The position numbers and the translations under genes were made by a program. Under the pieces are notes generated by a model, which was not told the origin of the DNA, did not search any database, and saw nothing but the letters and a program-made list of their open reading frames with translations. 64,000 nucleotides of DNA from Clostridiaceae bacterium DTU079 (lineage in GTDB: Bacteria > Bacillota > Clostridia > Acetivibrionales > Acetivibrionaceae), in contig LFSC01000009.1 of the NCBI GenBank assembly GCA_001512505.1, positions 168,148-232,147 on the forward strand. The letters are read 5' to 3'. Positions 34,104-43,586 of the stretch are shown one piece after another. Every line of letters begins with the position of its first letter. Position 1 is the first letter of the stretch.

Positions 34104-37100
34104 TTATTGCGAAGCCTGTTCTGTAGTATTCTCTTCAGTTGTTGGTTCTTCTGAATTTTCTACAGCTACATCTTCAGCTTCTTTTTTCTCGATAGCTTTC
34201 AGCAATACCGTAAATGCTTCTGCACGTGTAACATTTCTCTTAGGTCTAAACGTATTGTCTGGATATCCAGCCACAAAGCCGAGTTCAACAGATTTTGCAA
34301 TAAATGCCTTGGACCAGCCTCCTACTTCGTTGCTGTCAATAAACTTCAGTTCAGGATTTTCTGCTTTTCCATATTTAAATGCCTGCATTATCAACACAAC
34401 CATTTCTTCTCTGGTTAGATTGTTGGATGCTCTGAATGTATTGTCTTCATATCCGTATATAATTCCGTTATCTACTCCTGTCTGAACAAATCCTATTGCC
34501 CATGAAGGAATTTGGTCTGTATCCTTAAACTTCAATGTTATCTCCTCTGCAGGTTGCAAACCGGCTGCCAATACAACTATAACTGCCATCTCTGCTCTTG
34601 TAATCTCTGCATTCGGTTTTATGCTTCCATCCGGATAACCGTTAATAATTCCTCTCTCAGCTAATTTGATTATATTTTCCTCAGCCCAATGTCCTGCTAT
34701 ATCATTAAACGGAGTCGCAGGCATTGTCTGTACCGGCATCGTAACTTCAGGAGTAGTTACAGGCGTCGGTGTCGGGCTTGCCGGTGTCGGGCTTGCCGGT
34801 GTCGGGCTTGCCGGTGTCGGGCTTGCCGGTGTCGGACTTGCCGGAGTCGGCGAAGTTGCAAACGGATTAGGAAGACTACCAATGTATACAGTCTTACCGT
34901 ACTGTTCTTTCAAATATTTTTTGAAGTAGTAAATTTCCCCATTATCATTAGCATTGACTATACTTTCAGCTACAGCCAAGAAGGAATCGAAATCCGTTAC
35001 TCCTCTGTTTTCCAACGATTTTATCAATGAAATCAGATAATCAAGGTTGCTAATCAAGCTATTATTGTTAGGCTTTATAAAGCTAACCTTAAACTTATCA
35101 TTCTTCCCGTCAGTAACCATCGGTCCGGTTAATACTGACACATATTCCAGTGACTTAACTACAAACTTGATACCTGTATTATCGTTGCGGTCTCCTGTTA
35201 TTTCATAGTTTATATCACCGGCCAACGTTTTGAAGTTCTTTGTGTCTATTTCAATTGACGACAAATCAAAGACTTTAATCATTGCTTCTATTTTTGCCCT
35301 ATTGCTCTGAGATAAACTTGCGTATACTTTTAAGGCACTTTCCATATCTGAATCAGATATAGATACCTCTAAAATCTGCTTAGCTTTCTTAACATAAGAT
35401 GTATAGTTGCTTGGAGTTACCTTTATGAGCACTTCATTTACAAACGTTATCCTCTTTGATTGCGGAAGTTTCAATACTGACAGCAATACCAACTGTAATG
35501 GATCCTTCGGTACTGGTAAATTGCCTGCATAAGCACTGGATCCGAGCTCATTATTAAGGAAACTCTTTAATGCATAAATCTCTGAATATGAATTTGCATT
35601 TATTTCTGCTTCAAAGTAATCAACAAATCCATTGAAGTCATTTACTCCTCTTTTATTAAGGGTATCAACGGACTCTATCATTTTGTCCATTGCACCTTTA
35701 AATGTTTCATTTCCGTCTACTCTGATATCCAGCTTGTATATGTCATTTTCGCCATCATAGAATATAGGCTTAGAATTAAAGGTCTTGAAATTCTTAAACA
35801 ATTCTACAAATAACTTAAATCCATCGTCATTTGAAGAATCTCCTGTAATAAGGAAGTTAATTCTTGCCTTTATATCAGGGAAACCTGATGTATTATATGA
35901 ATCTTTCGGTAAAGCAAAGTTCTTTATCAATTCATTCAGTGTACTCTTATATACAGAAGGATATTCGGCATATGTTTGTAATGCTTTTTCAACTTCCGCA
36001 TCGGAAACAGAAACACCAAGAATTCTCTTTGCATTGATTACGTAATTCCTGTAGTTGCTTGCTGTAAGCTTAACAAGTATATCATTAATAAACTGTTCTC
36101 TCTTCTCTTTTGACAAATTGAGCAATTGCAGCAAAACTTTATGCATGGACTCAAAGTTGTCCGGCTTCGGTAAAGTACCTGCATATGAACTGCTTCCGAA
36201 CTCATCTTTAAGGAATGCCTTAAAGCTGTAAATCTGTGAATAAGCATTTGTATTAATTTCGTTCTCAATATATTCAATAAACTTGTCAAAATCGGTAATA
36301 CCTTTTGAGCCAAGGGACTCAATAGATAATATGAGTGTATTCAATTTATTTTTCAATGTATCGTTTCCGCTTACATTGATATCCAACTTATATTTATCTG
36401 TAGCGTCATCGTAGAAAACAGGTTTGGAATTAAATGCCTTAAACTGAGCAAGCATTTCAACAAACAGTCTGAATCCTTGCTGGTTCCAAGCATCTCCGGT
36501 AATCAAAAGATTAATTCTTCTTTCGATATCGGAAAAATCATCGGTATAATACGGTTTTACAGATAATTTAAAGGTTTTAATGACATCATTCAAGGTACTC
36601 TTATAAGCAGAAGGATATGAAGCATATACTTTAAGTGCCTCTTTTACATCATCATCGGAAACCGATACACCAAGAATTCTTTTTGCACTGATTACATAGT
36701 TTGTATAATTTGAAGGAGTAAGCTTTACGAGTATCTCATCTACAAACTCTTCTTTCTGCTCATCGGTTAAATTCAAAAGCTGCAATATAACTACCTGTAA
36801 AGGATCAACTTTATCGGGCTTAGGAAGATCCCCACCATAAGTAGCTGCTCCCAGCTCATCTTTAAGGAATGCTTTCAATGAATATATCTGGGAATACGGA
36901 TTAGTATTGATTTCATTTTCAACATAATTGATAAATCCGTCCAAATCAGTTATTCCTAATGCATTAAGAGACTCAATATAAAGAATAAGAACATCAAGCT
37001 GATTCTTCAAAGTCTCATTTCCTTCTAATTTGATGTCAATTTCATACTTGCTTAAAGAACCGTCATATATTATCGGTTTTGAATTGAAAGTTTTAATAAT

Positions 37101-37571
37101 GCCCAACAATTGGACAAAAAGCTTAAATCCTCTAGCGTCTGAAGGATCCCCGGTTACAGCCAGGTTTATTCTCCTTTCAATATCTGAAAAACCACCTGTG
37201 CTGTATGAGCCTTTCGGTAATTCTAAAGACTTCAGCAAAGAACCCAATGTACTCTTGTGAGTGTCAGGATAATTTGCATAAGACTTGAGTGCAAGCTCTA
37301 AATCAGCATCAGATATTGATACGCCGAGAATTCTTTTTGCTTCGGCAACATAGCTTTTGTAATTTGTTGCCGTAAGATTTGCAAGCACATCGTCTACAAA
37401 CTGTGCTCTCTGACTTTGCGGAAGACTGATTGCTTCCAGAATGACCTTTTGAAAAGTATTAGGCTGAATTTCTTCGGTATAAGCTACAGTTGCTAGTACG
37501 CCAAAAATCATAACGACAGCGATTACACTACATATAATGTTTTGCAGTTGTTTGTTATGAATTTTTTTCAT
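34104..37571 (-). CDS. S-layer protein with four ~230-residue repeats and three SLH domains, 1155 aa
   Basis: A signal peptide (residues 1-28, IICSVIAVVMIFGVLATVAY) precedes four tandem repeats of about 225-235 residues (roughly 28-255, 256-490, 491-720, 721-930). Each contains LNLTDEQKEEFVDEILVKLT-like, NYVISAKRILGVSVSD-like and TGD...FKLFVELLK-like segments. A linker of five SPTPA-type units encoded by 15-bp repeats (34772-34849) follows, then three SLH domains with DIAGHWAEENIIKLAERGII, TDQIPSWAIGFVQTGVDNGI and SNEVGGWSKAFIAKSVELGF, and ITRAE/LTREE/VTRAE motifs. The start is ATG 37571 with a strong SD (GGGGGGG). The protein should anchor to the secondary cell-wall polymer; the repeat domain is unfamiliar to me. 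Confidence 0.92.
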   Translation of the reverse strand: MKKIHNKQLQNIICSVIAVVMIFGVLATVAYTEEIQPNTFQKVILEAISLPQSQRAQFVDDVLANLTATNYKSYVAEAKRILGVSISDADLELALKSYANYPDTHKSTLGSLLKSLELPKGSYSTGGFSDIERRINLAVTGDPSDARGFKLFVQLLGIIKTFNSKPIIYDGSLSKYEIDIKLEGNETLKNQLDVLILYIESLNALGITDLDGFINYVENEINTNPYSQIYSLKAFLKDELGAATYGGDLPKPDKVDPLQVVILQLLNLTDEQKEEFVDEILVKLTPSNYTNYVISAKRILGVSVSDDDVKEALKVYASYPSAYKSTLNDVIKTFKLSVKPYYTDDFSDIERRINLLITGDAWNQQGFRLFVEMLAQFKAFNSKPVFYDDATDKYKLDINVSGNDTLKNKLNTLILSIESLGSKGITDFDKFIEYIENEINTNAYSQIYSFKAFLKDEFGSSSYAGTLPKPDNFESMHKVLLQLLNLSKEKREQFINDILVKLTASNYRNYVINAKRILGVSVSDAEVEKALQTYAEYPSVYKSTLNELIKNFALPKDSYNTSGFPDIKARINFLITGDSSNDDGFKLFVELFKNFKTFNSKPIFYDGENDIYKLDIRVDGNETFKGAMDKMIESVDTLNKRGVNDFNGFVDYFEAEINANSYSEIYALKSFLNNELGSSAYAGNLPVPKDPLQLVLLSVLKLPQSKRITFVNEVLIKVTPSNYTSYVKKAKQILEVSISDSDMESALKVYASLSQSNRAKIEAMIKVFDLSSIEIDTKNFKTLAGDINYEITGDRNDNTGIKFVVKSLEYVSVLTGPMVTDGKNDKFKVSFIKPNNNSLISNLDYLISLIKSLENRGVTDFDSFLAVAESIVNANDNGEIYYFKKYLKEQYGKTVYIGSLPNPFATSPTPASPTPASPTPASPTPASPTPASPTPTPVTTPEVTMPVQTMPATPFNDIAGHWAEENIIKLAERGIINGYPDGSIKPNAEITRAEMAVIVVLAAGLQPAEEITLKFKDTDQIPSWAIGFVQTGVDNGIIYGYEDNTFRASNNLTREEMVVLIMQAFKYGKAENPELKFIDSNEVGGWSKAFIAKSVELGFVAGYPDNTFRPKRNVTRAEAFTVLLKAIEKKEAEDVAVENSEEPTTEENTTEQASQ
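34772..34849 (-). repeat. 15-bp tandem repeats in the Pro/Thr linker of the SLH protein
   Basis: Five near-identical copies of GTCGGGCTTGCCGGT (plus strand) encode SPTPA-type units. The last copies differ slightly. Confidence 0.9.
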
Positions 37572-37716
37572 TTTTGCCCCCCCTAAAATAATTCCTAAAT
37601 TGTTATTTAAAAATGCTAAAGTCTCTGGCAAGCCTCCAGCATTTCAATGTACAAACAAAGAAAATTAAAGAAATAAATCCACAATAACGATATATAGATA
37701 AAACATGCCTAAAAAT

Positions 37717-37745
37717 ATCTTATCACAATTTACATATTATTGCAA
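37717..37745 (-). promoter_or_regulatory. Promoter of the SLH gene
   Basis: TTGCAA (37745-37740), a 17-nt spacer and TGA-TAAGAT extended -10 (TAAGAT at 37722-37717) would give a leader of about 140 nt, long as for many S-layer genes. Confidence 0.65.
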
Positions 37746-37769
37746 TATTCAATTATGAATATCCATAAA

Positions 37770-38114
37770 CTATAACAATTTATCTCCCATATCAGTTCCA
37801 CCCAAGAGATGGTAATGGAGATGGAATACTGTCTGTCCTGCTTGTTTACCGCAATTTGTTATTAGTCTATAGCCTTTTTCATCAATCTCAAGCTGTTTTG
37901 CCAGCTTGTTTGCAACCCTATGAATGTCTACCAATATCTGTTCATTTGATTCGTCAATATCCTTAACATTAATGATATGCTCTTTCGGTATAATGAGTAT
38001 ATGCACCGGAGCAGCAGGATTAATGTCTTTTATAGCTATCAACTTGTCATCCTCATAATAAACGGTAGCCGGCAATTCTTTATTGATTATTTTGCAAAAA
38101 ACGCATCCGTCCAT
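37770..38114 (-). CDS. HIT-family (histidine triad) nucleotide-binding protein, 114 aa
   Basis: The catalytic histidine triad is FHLHYHLLGG (HxHxH), with CVFCKIINKELPAT at the N-terminus and HILIIPKEHI in the middle. It is the HINT-like adenosine 5'-phosphoramidase type. Four Cys in DGCVFCKI could bind zinc. Length is standard. It stands alone with a promoter region upstream that includes a 22-bp-spaced direct repeat (38214-38247). Confidence 0.95.
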   Translation of the reverse strand: MDGCVFCKIINKELPATVYYEDDKLIAIKDINPAAPVHILIIPKEHIINVKDIDESNEQILVDIHRVANKLAKQLEIDEKGYRLITNCGKQAGQTVFHLHYHLLGGTDMGDKLL

Positions 38115-38213
38115 ATTACTCTCTCCCTGTTAAATATTGTTACCAAATATACAAAAGTATTCATCAATACAACTGCTGCTAAATATGGTTTTATAATAAC
38201 ACAAAAATTTTTT

Positions 38214-38247
38214 TTATACCAGTACTATTTTTAATTTATACCAGTAC
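38214..38247. repeat. Direct repeat upstream of the HIT gene
   Basis: TTATACCAGTAC occurs at 38214-38225 and 38236-38247, 22 bp apart (two helical turns). It may be a pair of operator half-sites for a regulator of the HIT gene. Confidence 0.6.
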
Positions 38248-38325
38248 AATTTTCGCTTTAAATTCCGACCACATTCAAAAGCAGTAATACAGCAGTTTGT
38301 AATATCTAAGTTCAAAGAAATAATA

Positions 38326-40965
38326 CTACACTATTTGGGATTCTATTACCTTAATTGCTTGTTTTAATGCTGCATCAATTTGGGAAATATCCTTTCCTCC
38401 CGCTTGTGCCATATCCGGTCGACCGCCGCCACCGCCTCCGGTAACCTTTGCAGCTTCCTTTATAATATTTCCCGAATGAATCCCTCTGGAAACTACATCT
38501 TTTGTAGCCATTACAACAAGATTTACCCTTCCTTCGGAACCGCTTGCAAGAACGACCACTCCTGACCCCATTTTATTTCTTATGGTGTCTCCGGTATTTC
38601 TAAGTGCTTCCATATCAAGCTGATCAAAACGTGCAGCAACAACTTTTATTCCCTTGACCTCTACTGCTTTTGACAGCACATCATCGAGAGAACTGCTTAC
38701 CAGCTTACCTTTCAGCTGCTCGATTTCCTTTTTGGCTGTCTTAAGCTCATTCACCAGCAATTCAACCTTTTTTACACTGTCTGAAGGGCTGGACTTTAAA
38801 ACTTTTGCCACATTGCTTAAAAGCTCCTCTCTTTCGTGGAAATGCTTCAAAGCGCTCTCCCCGGTAAGAGCTTCAATTCTTCGTACTCCCGATGCCACCC
38901 CGCTTTCTCCGAGTATCTTAATAAATCCCGCCTGAGAAGTTACAGAAAGATGAGTTCCTCCGCAAAGCTCAATGCTGTAATCGCCAATTTTAACAACCCT
39001 TACTACATCTCCATACTTCTCACCAAATAATGCGGTAGCACCTAATTTTTTTGCTTCCTCAATAGACATTTCCCGAATGTCCACCAAAAGACTCTCGAGT
39101 ATTTTTTCATTTACCTGTGTTTCAACCTTAATCAGTTCCTCCGGAGTCATAGCAGAGAAATGCGTAAAATCAAACCTTAATCTATCAGGCTCAACCAGTG
39201 ATCCTGCCTGATTAACATGGGAACCCAACACATTTCTTAAAGCTTTATGAAGAAGGTGCGTAGTAGTATGATTTCTCGCTATAGCCATCCTTCTTTTCGC
39301 ATCAATCGCCGCAACAACTTGCATGCCGGTTTTAATAATTCCTTCTTCAATTTCTGCTATATGAAGGTATTTCCCGTCATCGGTTTTCTTACAGTCGTCA
39401 ACTCTTATATGCAAGCCTTCTGCCTCAATAACACCCTGGTCTCCTACCTGTCCTCCGCTTTCGGCATAAAAAGGAGTCCTGTCCAGTATAACCGTTACTT
39501 TTTCTCCTTTAGAAGCACTGTCAACAACCTGATCGTCCTTTATTAAATAAAGTACCTTTGCATTTGCTTTCTCTTCACCATAACCTATAAATTCGGTCTT
39601 AACGCCTACATCCAACTTTGAGTAAATGTCGTCCCCCCAAGCCGAACCCTGCTTGCTTCGATAGTCTTCCCTCGCCAGTATTTGATGCTCCTTCATTTTA
39701 AGCTTAAAGCCCTCTTCATCCACAGCAAGCCCATTTTCCTCAGCTATTTCCCTTGTCAAATCAAAGGGAAAACCATAGGTACCGTGAAGCTCAAAAGCTA
39801 TTTCGCCGCTTATTATCTTTTCATTTTTCTCTTTGGTTTCCTCAATGTAGCGGTTTAGTATAACAAGCCCCTGGTCCACAGTTTCTTCAAATTTTTCTTC
39901 CTCTATTCTTATTATCTTCTTTATGTTCTCAGATCTTTCAACAAGTTCAGGATATGCCTGTTTTGATTCATTTATGACTACCTCTGCAACGTCGTACAAA
40001 AACGGCTTGTTAATACCCAGTAATTTTCCATGTCTTGCAGCTCTCCTAAGAAGCCTTCTCAATACATAGCCTCTACCCTCATTTGAAGGTATGACTCCAT
40101 CGGATACCATCATGGTTGTACTTCTGATATGGTCGGTTATGACCCTTATGGAAATATCCTTACTTGCAGACTCTCCATACTTAACACCGGCCAATTCACA
40201 TATATATTCAAGAACCTTTCTGATTGTGTCTACCTCAAAAAGATTGCTTACATCCTGCATTACACATGCAAGCCTCTCAAGGCCCATTCCCGTATCGATA
40301 TTGGGATTGGGAAGGCGTGTATAATTTCCGTCCTCATCCCTGTTAAACTGTGTAAACACCAAGTTCCACACTTCTATAAACCTGTCGCAATCGCAGCCCA
40401 CCTTGCAATCCGGGCTTTTACATCCTTTATCCGGCCCCCGGTCAAAGTAGATTTCCGAGCAAGGACCGCAAGGGCCCGTACCATGTTCCCAGAAGTTATC
40501 TTTCTTTCCCATCCTTGCAATTCTTTCCGGCGGTAAACCTACATCTTTATTCCATATTTCAAAAGCTTCATCATCCTCTTCATAAACGGATACCCAAAGG
40601 CGATCCTCAGGAATCTGAAGATCCTTTGTGAAAAATTCCCAAGCCCACGGAATAGCTTCCTTTTTAAAGTAATCTCCAAAAGAGAAATTACCAAGCATCT
40701 CGAAAAAAGTACCGTGCCTTGCAGTTTTACCTACGTTCTCTATATCCGGCGTTCTGATACATTTCTGACACGTAGTTACTCTTCTTCTCGGGGGTTCTTC
40801 CTTTCCCGTAAAATATGGCTTTAAGGGAGCCATTCCCGAGTTTATCAAAAGAAGACTGGGATCATTCTGCGGAATTAATGAAAAACTTGGAAGTCTCAAA
40901 TGCCCCTTGCTCTCAAAAAAACTTAAATATCTTTCCCTCAATTCATTTAATCCTAACTTCTGCAT
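38326..40965 (-). CDS. alaS: Alanyl-tRNA synthetase, 879 aa
   Basis: The class II aminoacylation core begins [30 protein letters not shown], with later [23 protein letters not shown] and [16 protein letters not shown] motifs. The editing domain includes [14 protein letters not shown] and [13 protein letters not shown] (zinc His/Cys). The C-terminal C-Ala domain ends with [17 protein letters not shown]. The start at 40965 is preferred (GGGAG, ~8 nt) and gives the family length. The ATG at 40995 would add 10 residues without a clear SD. No T-box motif was found upstream. Confidence 0.98.
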   Translation of the reverse strand: MQKLGLNELRERYLSFFESKGHLRLPSFSLIPQNDPSLLLINSGMAPLKPYFTGKEEPPRRRVTTCQKCIRTPDIENVGKTARHGTFFEMLGNFSFGDYFKKEAIPWAWEFFTKDLQIPEDRLWVSVYEEDDEAFEIWNKDVGLPPERIARMGKKDNFWEHGTGPCGPCSEIYFDRGPDKGCKSPDCKVGCDCDRFIEVWNLVFTQFNRDEDGNYTRLPNPNIDTGMGLERLACVMQDVSNLFEVDTIRKVLEYICELAGVKYGESASKDISIRVITDHIRSTTMMVSDGVIPSNEGRGYVLRRLLRRAARHGKLLGINKPFLYDVAEVVINESKQAYPELVERSENIKKIIRIEEEKFEETVDQGLVILNRYIEETKEKNEKIISGEIAFELHGTYGFPFDLTREIAEENGLAVDEEGFKLKMKEHQILAREDYRSKQGSAWGDDIYSKLDVGVKTEFIGYGEEKANAKVLYLIKDDQVVDSASKGEKVTVILDRTPFYAESGGQVGDQGVIEAEGLHIRVDDCKKTDDGKYLHIAEIEEGIIKTGMQVVAAIDAKRRMAIARNHTTTHLLHKALRNVLGSHVNQAGSLVEPDRLRFDFTHFSAMTPEELIKVETQVNEKILESLLVDIREMSIEEAKKLGATALFGEKYGDVVRVVKIGDYSIELCGGTHLSVTSQAGFIKILGESGVASGVRRIEALTGESALKHFHEREELLSNVAKVLKSSPSDSVKKVELLVNELKTAKKEIEQLKGKLVSSSLDDVLSKAVEVKGIKVVAARFDQLDMEALRNTGDTIRNKMGSGVVVLASGSEGRVNLVVMATKDVVSRGIHSGNIIKEAAKVTGGGGGGRPDMAQAGGKDISQIDAALKQAIKVIESQIV

Positions 40966-41253
40966 CTTATTCTCCCTCTCCCGGTTTTTACTCATTTCTT
41001 AACCCTATAATATAAAAACTCTCCTCCTAGTGTTTTAGGTACGAGAGCGTTTCCCTGCCAATTCAGGAAGCGTTTCTTCCGGTATTTACCGATTTGATTT
41101 CTTACTACTAAATTAATATCACTATAATTTTTCATTATGGTATATCACTATAATGTCAAAATCCATTCCATGTATGTAAGGCTCCTTATATTAATTCCGG
41201 AGCAAGGCATTATTTAGTAAAATTATATATAAGTATTGTCTTAGTGTCAAGAA

Positions 41254-42303
41254 CTATACAATAGCCTCCACCGACCTTTTAAGTATTACTTTTATGACAG
41301 CAGTCACAGGAACAGCCAGCAGCATACCGATTATACCGAAAAACTCTTCCCCAACCAACACCGCGAGAATAGTTGTAACAGGATGAAGACCAAGTCTTCC
41401 TTCAATTATCTTTGGTGAAATGAACATATTGTCAATCTGCTGTATTATAACAAACGCTACAACAGTCCACAAAACTTTTACAGGCGAATCGATCAATGCC
41501 ACAGCCACTGCAGGTATTGCCCCGATAAAGGGTCCGAAATAGGGTATTATATTAGATATACCTCCAATAATGCCTAGAATCGGTGCATATTTCACCCCCA
41601 CTATAAAAAGTGCCACCGTTTCCATAACTCCGATAATAGCTGCCGTTAAAAGCTGCCCCTGTATAAAGTTCGACAAAATATCATTTATTTCCCGGCATGT
41701 TGCAATCACGTCATTCCTCCATTTTCTAGGTACAAGAGAAAGAAAATTATTTTTAAAAAACTCCGCATCCTTAATCAGGTAGAATGCAATTATCATTGCT
41801 ACTATAAAATTTCCGATACCTGCAGCCACATTTATCGAACCGAAAAATGCATTTCTCAATATATTCAAAAGCCGGTCTTCCAACATATTGACCGCATTGT
41901 TTATTTCATTAAAAACAGCATTTTTTATTTCCAAAGGCCAGGTACTGGTATCTATTTTTTTTATTACATAGTTGAAATTATTCTTGTATTCCAGGGTTAT
42001 TTGCGGAAATGTATTAATAAATTCACGAGTGTTTCTTGCAAGCACCGGTGCAATAAATATTATGGATGCAATAAGCATTATGCCTGAAACCAAATAAATC
42101 AATAGTATGCCTTTGGTTCTCGATATGTTTTTCTTTTCGAGTTTCAATACCATGGGCCGAAGAATATAGGCCAGAATTCCCGCAATAAAAATGGGGATTA
42201 ATATTTTCACAAGCTTATCCCGATAAGTTATCACAAAAAAGATTACCAGAGCGAGTATTAGAAATAATATTATGTAACCTGTTACTTTCCTTATTGCAAT
42301 CAT
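41254..42303 (-). CDS. AI-2E family transporter, 349 aa
   Basis: The protein has about eight predicted membrane segments and belongs to the AI-2E/PerM family (PF01594). Typical features are the long amphipathic helical stretch after residues ~75, GGISNIIPYFGPFIGAIPAV, and FVIIQQIDNMFISPKIIEGRLGLHPVT near the C-terminus. Members are diverse (YtvI-like proteins in sporulating Firmicutes, Na+/H+-antiporter-like), so the substrate cannot be inferred. The ATG at 42303 lies 9 nt after a G-run; an earlier ATG at 42318 is possible. Confidence 0.85.
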   Translation of the reverse strand: MIAIRKVTGYIILFLILALVIFFVITYRDKLVKILIPIFIAGILAYILRPMVLKLEKKNISRTKGILLIYLVSGIMLIASIIFIAPVLARNTREFINTFPQITLEYKNNFNYVIKKIDTSTWPLEIKNAVFNEINNAVNMLEDRLLNILRNAFFGSINVAAGIGNFIVAMIIAFYLIKDAEFFKNNFLSLVPRKWRNDVIATCREINDILSNFIQGQLLTAAIIGVMETVALFIVGVKYAPILGIIGGISNIIPYFGPFIGAIPAVAVALIDSPVKVLWTVVAFVIIQQIDNMFISPKIIEGRLGLHPVTTILAVLVGEEFFGIIGMLLAVPVTAVIKVILKRSVEAIV

Positions 42304-42345
42304 GCATTGAGCCCCCATAAATAATTCTATAGTTCGAATTATTGC

Positions 42346-42389
42346 GAAGGTAAAATTTTCGGGGTCTAAGACCCCTCTTTTTAACCTTC
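42346..42389 (-). terminator. Hairpin after the YtxH gene
   Basis: GGGGTC-TAA-GACCCC is embedded in an outer helix (GAAGGT/ACCTTC). T-runs follow on the plus strand and A-rich DNA on the minus strand. It separates the AI-2E gene from the YtxH/PRC pair. Confidence 0.6.
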
Positions 42390-42462
42390 ATTTAATGAAA
42401 ACCAATCGATCATATGTAGCAAGGACTGGATTTCTCCAGCCTTTACAAGGATTTGAGAGTAT

Positions 42463-42654
42463 TTATCGAAATAATTCCACAACATCACTTATTAAAGCTC
42501 CGGATTTTCTCATTATATCCAATCCTCTGTTTTTTATTCTCTTTTTGGATCTGTTGTTCATCATCATTCCCGTATTCATAGCCATTCCTACGGATGCACC
42601 AATTATGCTTCCAATAACCAATCCCTTTGTAAAGTTATTTCTCACTATAATCAC
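42463..42654 (-). CDS. YtxH-domain protein, 63 aa
   Basis: A small membrane-linked protein: MIIVRNNFTKGLVIGSIIGA leads into a Gly-rich helix (SIIGASVGMAM), then a basic, Arg/Lys-rich tail (NRSKKRIKNRGLDIMRKS). It matches YtxH (PF12732) stress-type proteins. The start overlaps the end of the PRC-barrel gene by 20 nt, so the two are probably translated together. Confidence 0.8.
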   Translation of the reverse strand: MIIVRNNFTKGLVIGSIIGASVGMAMNTGMMMNNRSKKRIKNRGLDIMRKSGALISDVVELFR

Positions 42655-43204
42655 CTCTTTCCTGAAATCTTATTTTCCCTCCGAATATATTTTTTAATCC
42701 TCCACCTGTTTCCACCATTTCTTCTACCGATTCACCGTCAACCAGGATGTTCTCTTTCCCAAATTCTACCTTGCCAATAAGAGGCAAAATATTTCTTCCT
42801 TCCAATAAATCCTGGATTAATCCGTCTGAAACTTCAATGCCGTCAATTTTACCATGTGTAAAATCAAACAAAACATCTTTAACTACACCAATGTCTTTAC
42901 CGGACCTGGTGTATATTCTTAAACCGAGTATTTCGCCTTTTTCTTTAAATTCCGGGCTATCCTGTACTTTTCTTAAATCTTTTATGGCATTCCGGTCATT
43001 TATAACAAGTGCGTCTTTTCCTAAACTTAAGACGTCCTTCATAAATACAACCTTTTTCGCAATATCATATCCCTTGCGTTCTACCAAAAACGCTATCACC
43101 TTTTTTTCCTTGGGACAAAAGACAACATCCTTTATTACTCCCAGTTTATTCCCATCGGTAGCACATATCACAGGGAGTCCTACCACCTCACTGTATCTTT
43201 CCAA
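42635..43204 (-). CDS. PRC-barrel domain protein, 189 aa
   Basis: Two PRC-barrel modules are visible: about residues 1-75 (VGLPVICATDGNKLGVIKDV, then LVERKGYDIAKKVVF) and about 85-165 (GLRIYTRSGKDIGVVKDVLF, DGIEVSDGLIQDL). These beta-barrels occur in photosynthetic-reaction-centre H subunits and in small bacterial regulatory/RNA-linked proteins. The C-terminus (IFGGKIRFQERGDYSEK) is positively charged. It is co-oriented with the overlapping ytxH gene. Confidence 0.82.
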   Translation of the reverse strand: MERYSEVVGLPVICATDGNKLGVIKDVVFCPKEKKVIAFLVERKGYDIAKKVVFMKDVLSLGKDALVINDRNAIKDLRKVQDSPEFKEKGEILGLRIYTRSGKDIGVVKDVLFDFTHGKIDGIEVSDGLIQDLLEGRNILPLIGKVEFGKENILVDGESVEEMVETGGGLKNIFGGKIRFQERGDYSEK

Positions 43205-43381
43205 AAACCATCTCTCCGTTTAACAAGGCTCAGCAAAATTAACTTCTTTGGCTTCTTTTTTGCCGTAACTTTTTAATATGTTGGATTTTTTCATTGATTA
43301 GTATTTTCAAAATAAACATAAAAAATACGTAATGCAAACTTGAAATAATTGCGAAGGAAAAATGTAACCATGTGCAAGATA

Positions 43382-43446
43382 CGCATATTGCACATATATT
43401 TATGCAAAGAAAATTAAAAACATTACAAAGCAAGTTACAGAGCCCA
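43382..43446. repeat. Copy B of dispersed GCATA...CAAAGAAAATT motif
   Basis: CGCATATTGCACATATATTT then ATGCAAAGAAAATTAAAAAC and CAAAGCAAGTTACAGAGCCC. The last block aligns with GCGAAGCAAGTATTAGAGCCT at 56858-56876, so it is a degenerate member of the same family. Confidence 0.6.
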
Positions 43447-43463
43447 TAAATGTAATTTTTAAT

Positions 43464-43492
43464 TTGACTTAAATTGCAAATTCATATAAAAT
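43464..43492 (+). promoter_or_regulatory. Promoter of the DUF1015 gene
   Basis: TTGACT (43464-43469), a 17-nt spacer and TAAAAT (43487-43492) lie about 95 nt upstream of the ATG at 43587. Confidence 0.7.
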
Positions 43493-43586
43493 TATTGTCT
43501 GTACAATTGCTGAAATAATAACCAAAACAATAATTTTTATTTTTTTATATAAATTTAAAATTTAATGTATATTGGGAAGGTGCAAA

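Larger units (their letters stand above)
43205..43586. other. Intergenic region between divergent genes
   Basis: This 382-bp AT-rich region contains promoters for PRC-barrel (minus) and DUF1015 (plus) genes, and copy B of the dispersed motif (43382-43446). A 64-codon minus-strand open frame at 43239-43433 has no supporting SD and unlikely composition, so I did not call it. Confidence 0.6.

Noticed and set aside
40996..41253. T-box riboswitch before alaS
   Set aside because: No T-box sequence (AGGGTGGNACCGCG type) or classical stem I motif was found; only a stray AGGAGGAG.
42395..42697. 100-residue plus-strand frame over the YtxH gene
   Set aside because: Antisense to a better supported gene, with no start signal.
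43239..43433. 64-residue minus-strand open frame
   Set aside because: No SD, hydrophobic/Cys composition without family likeness, and it lies in the promoter region of divergent genes.
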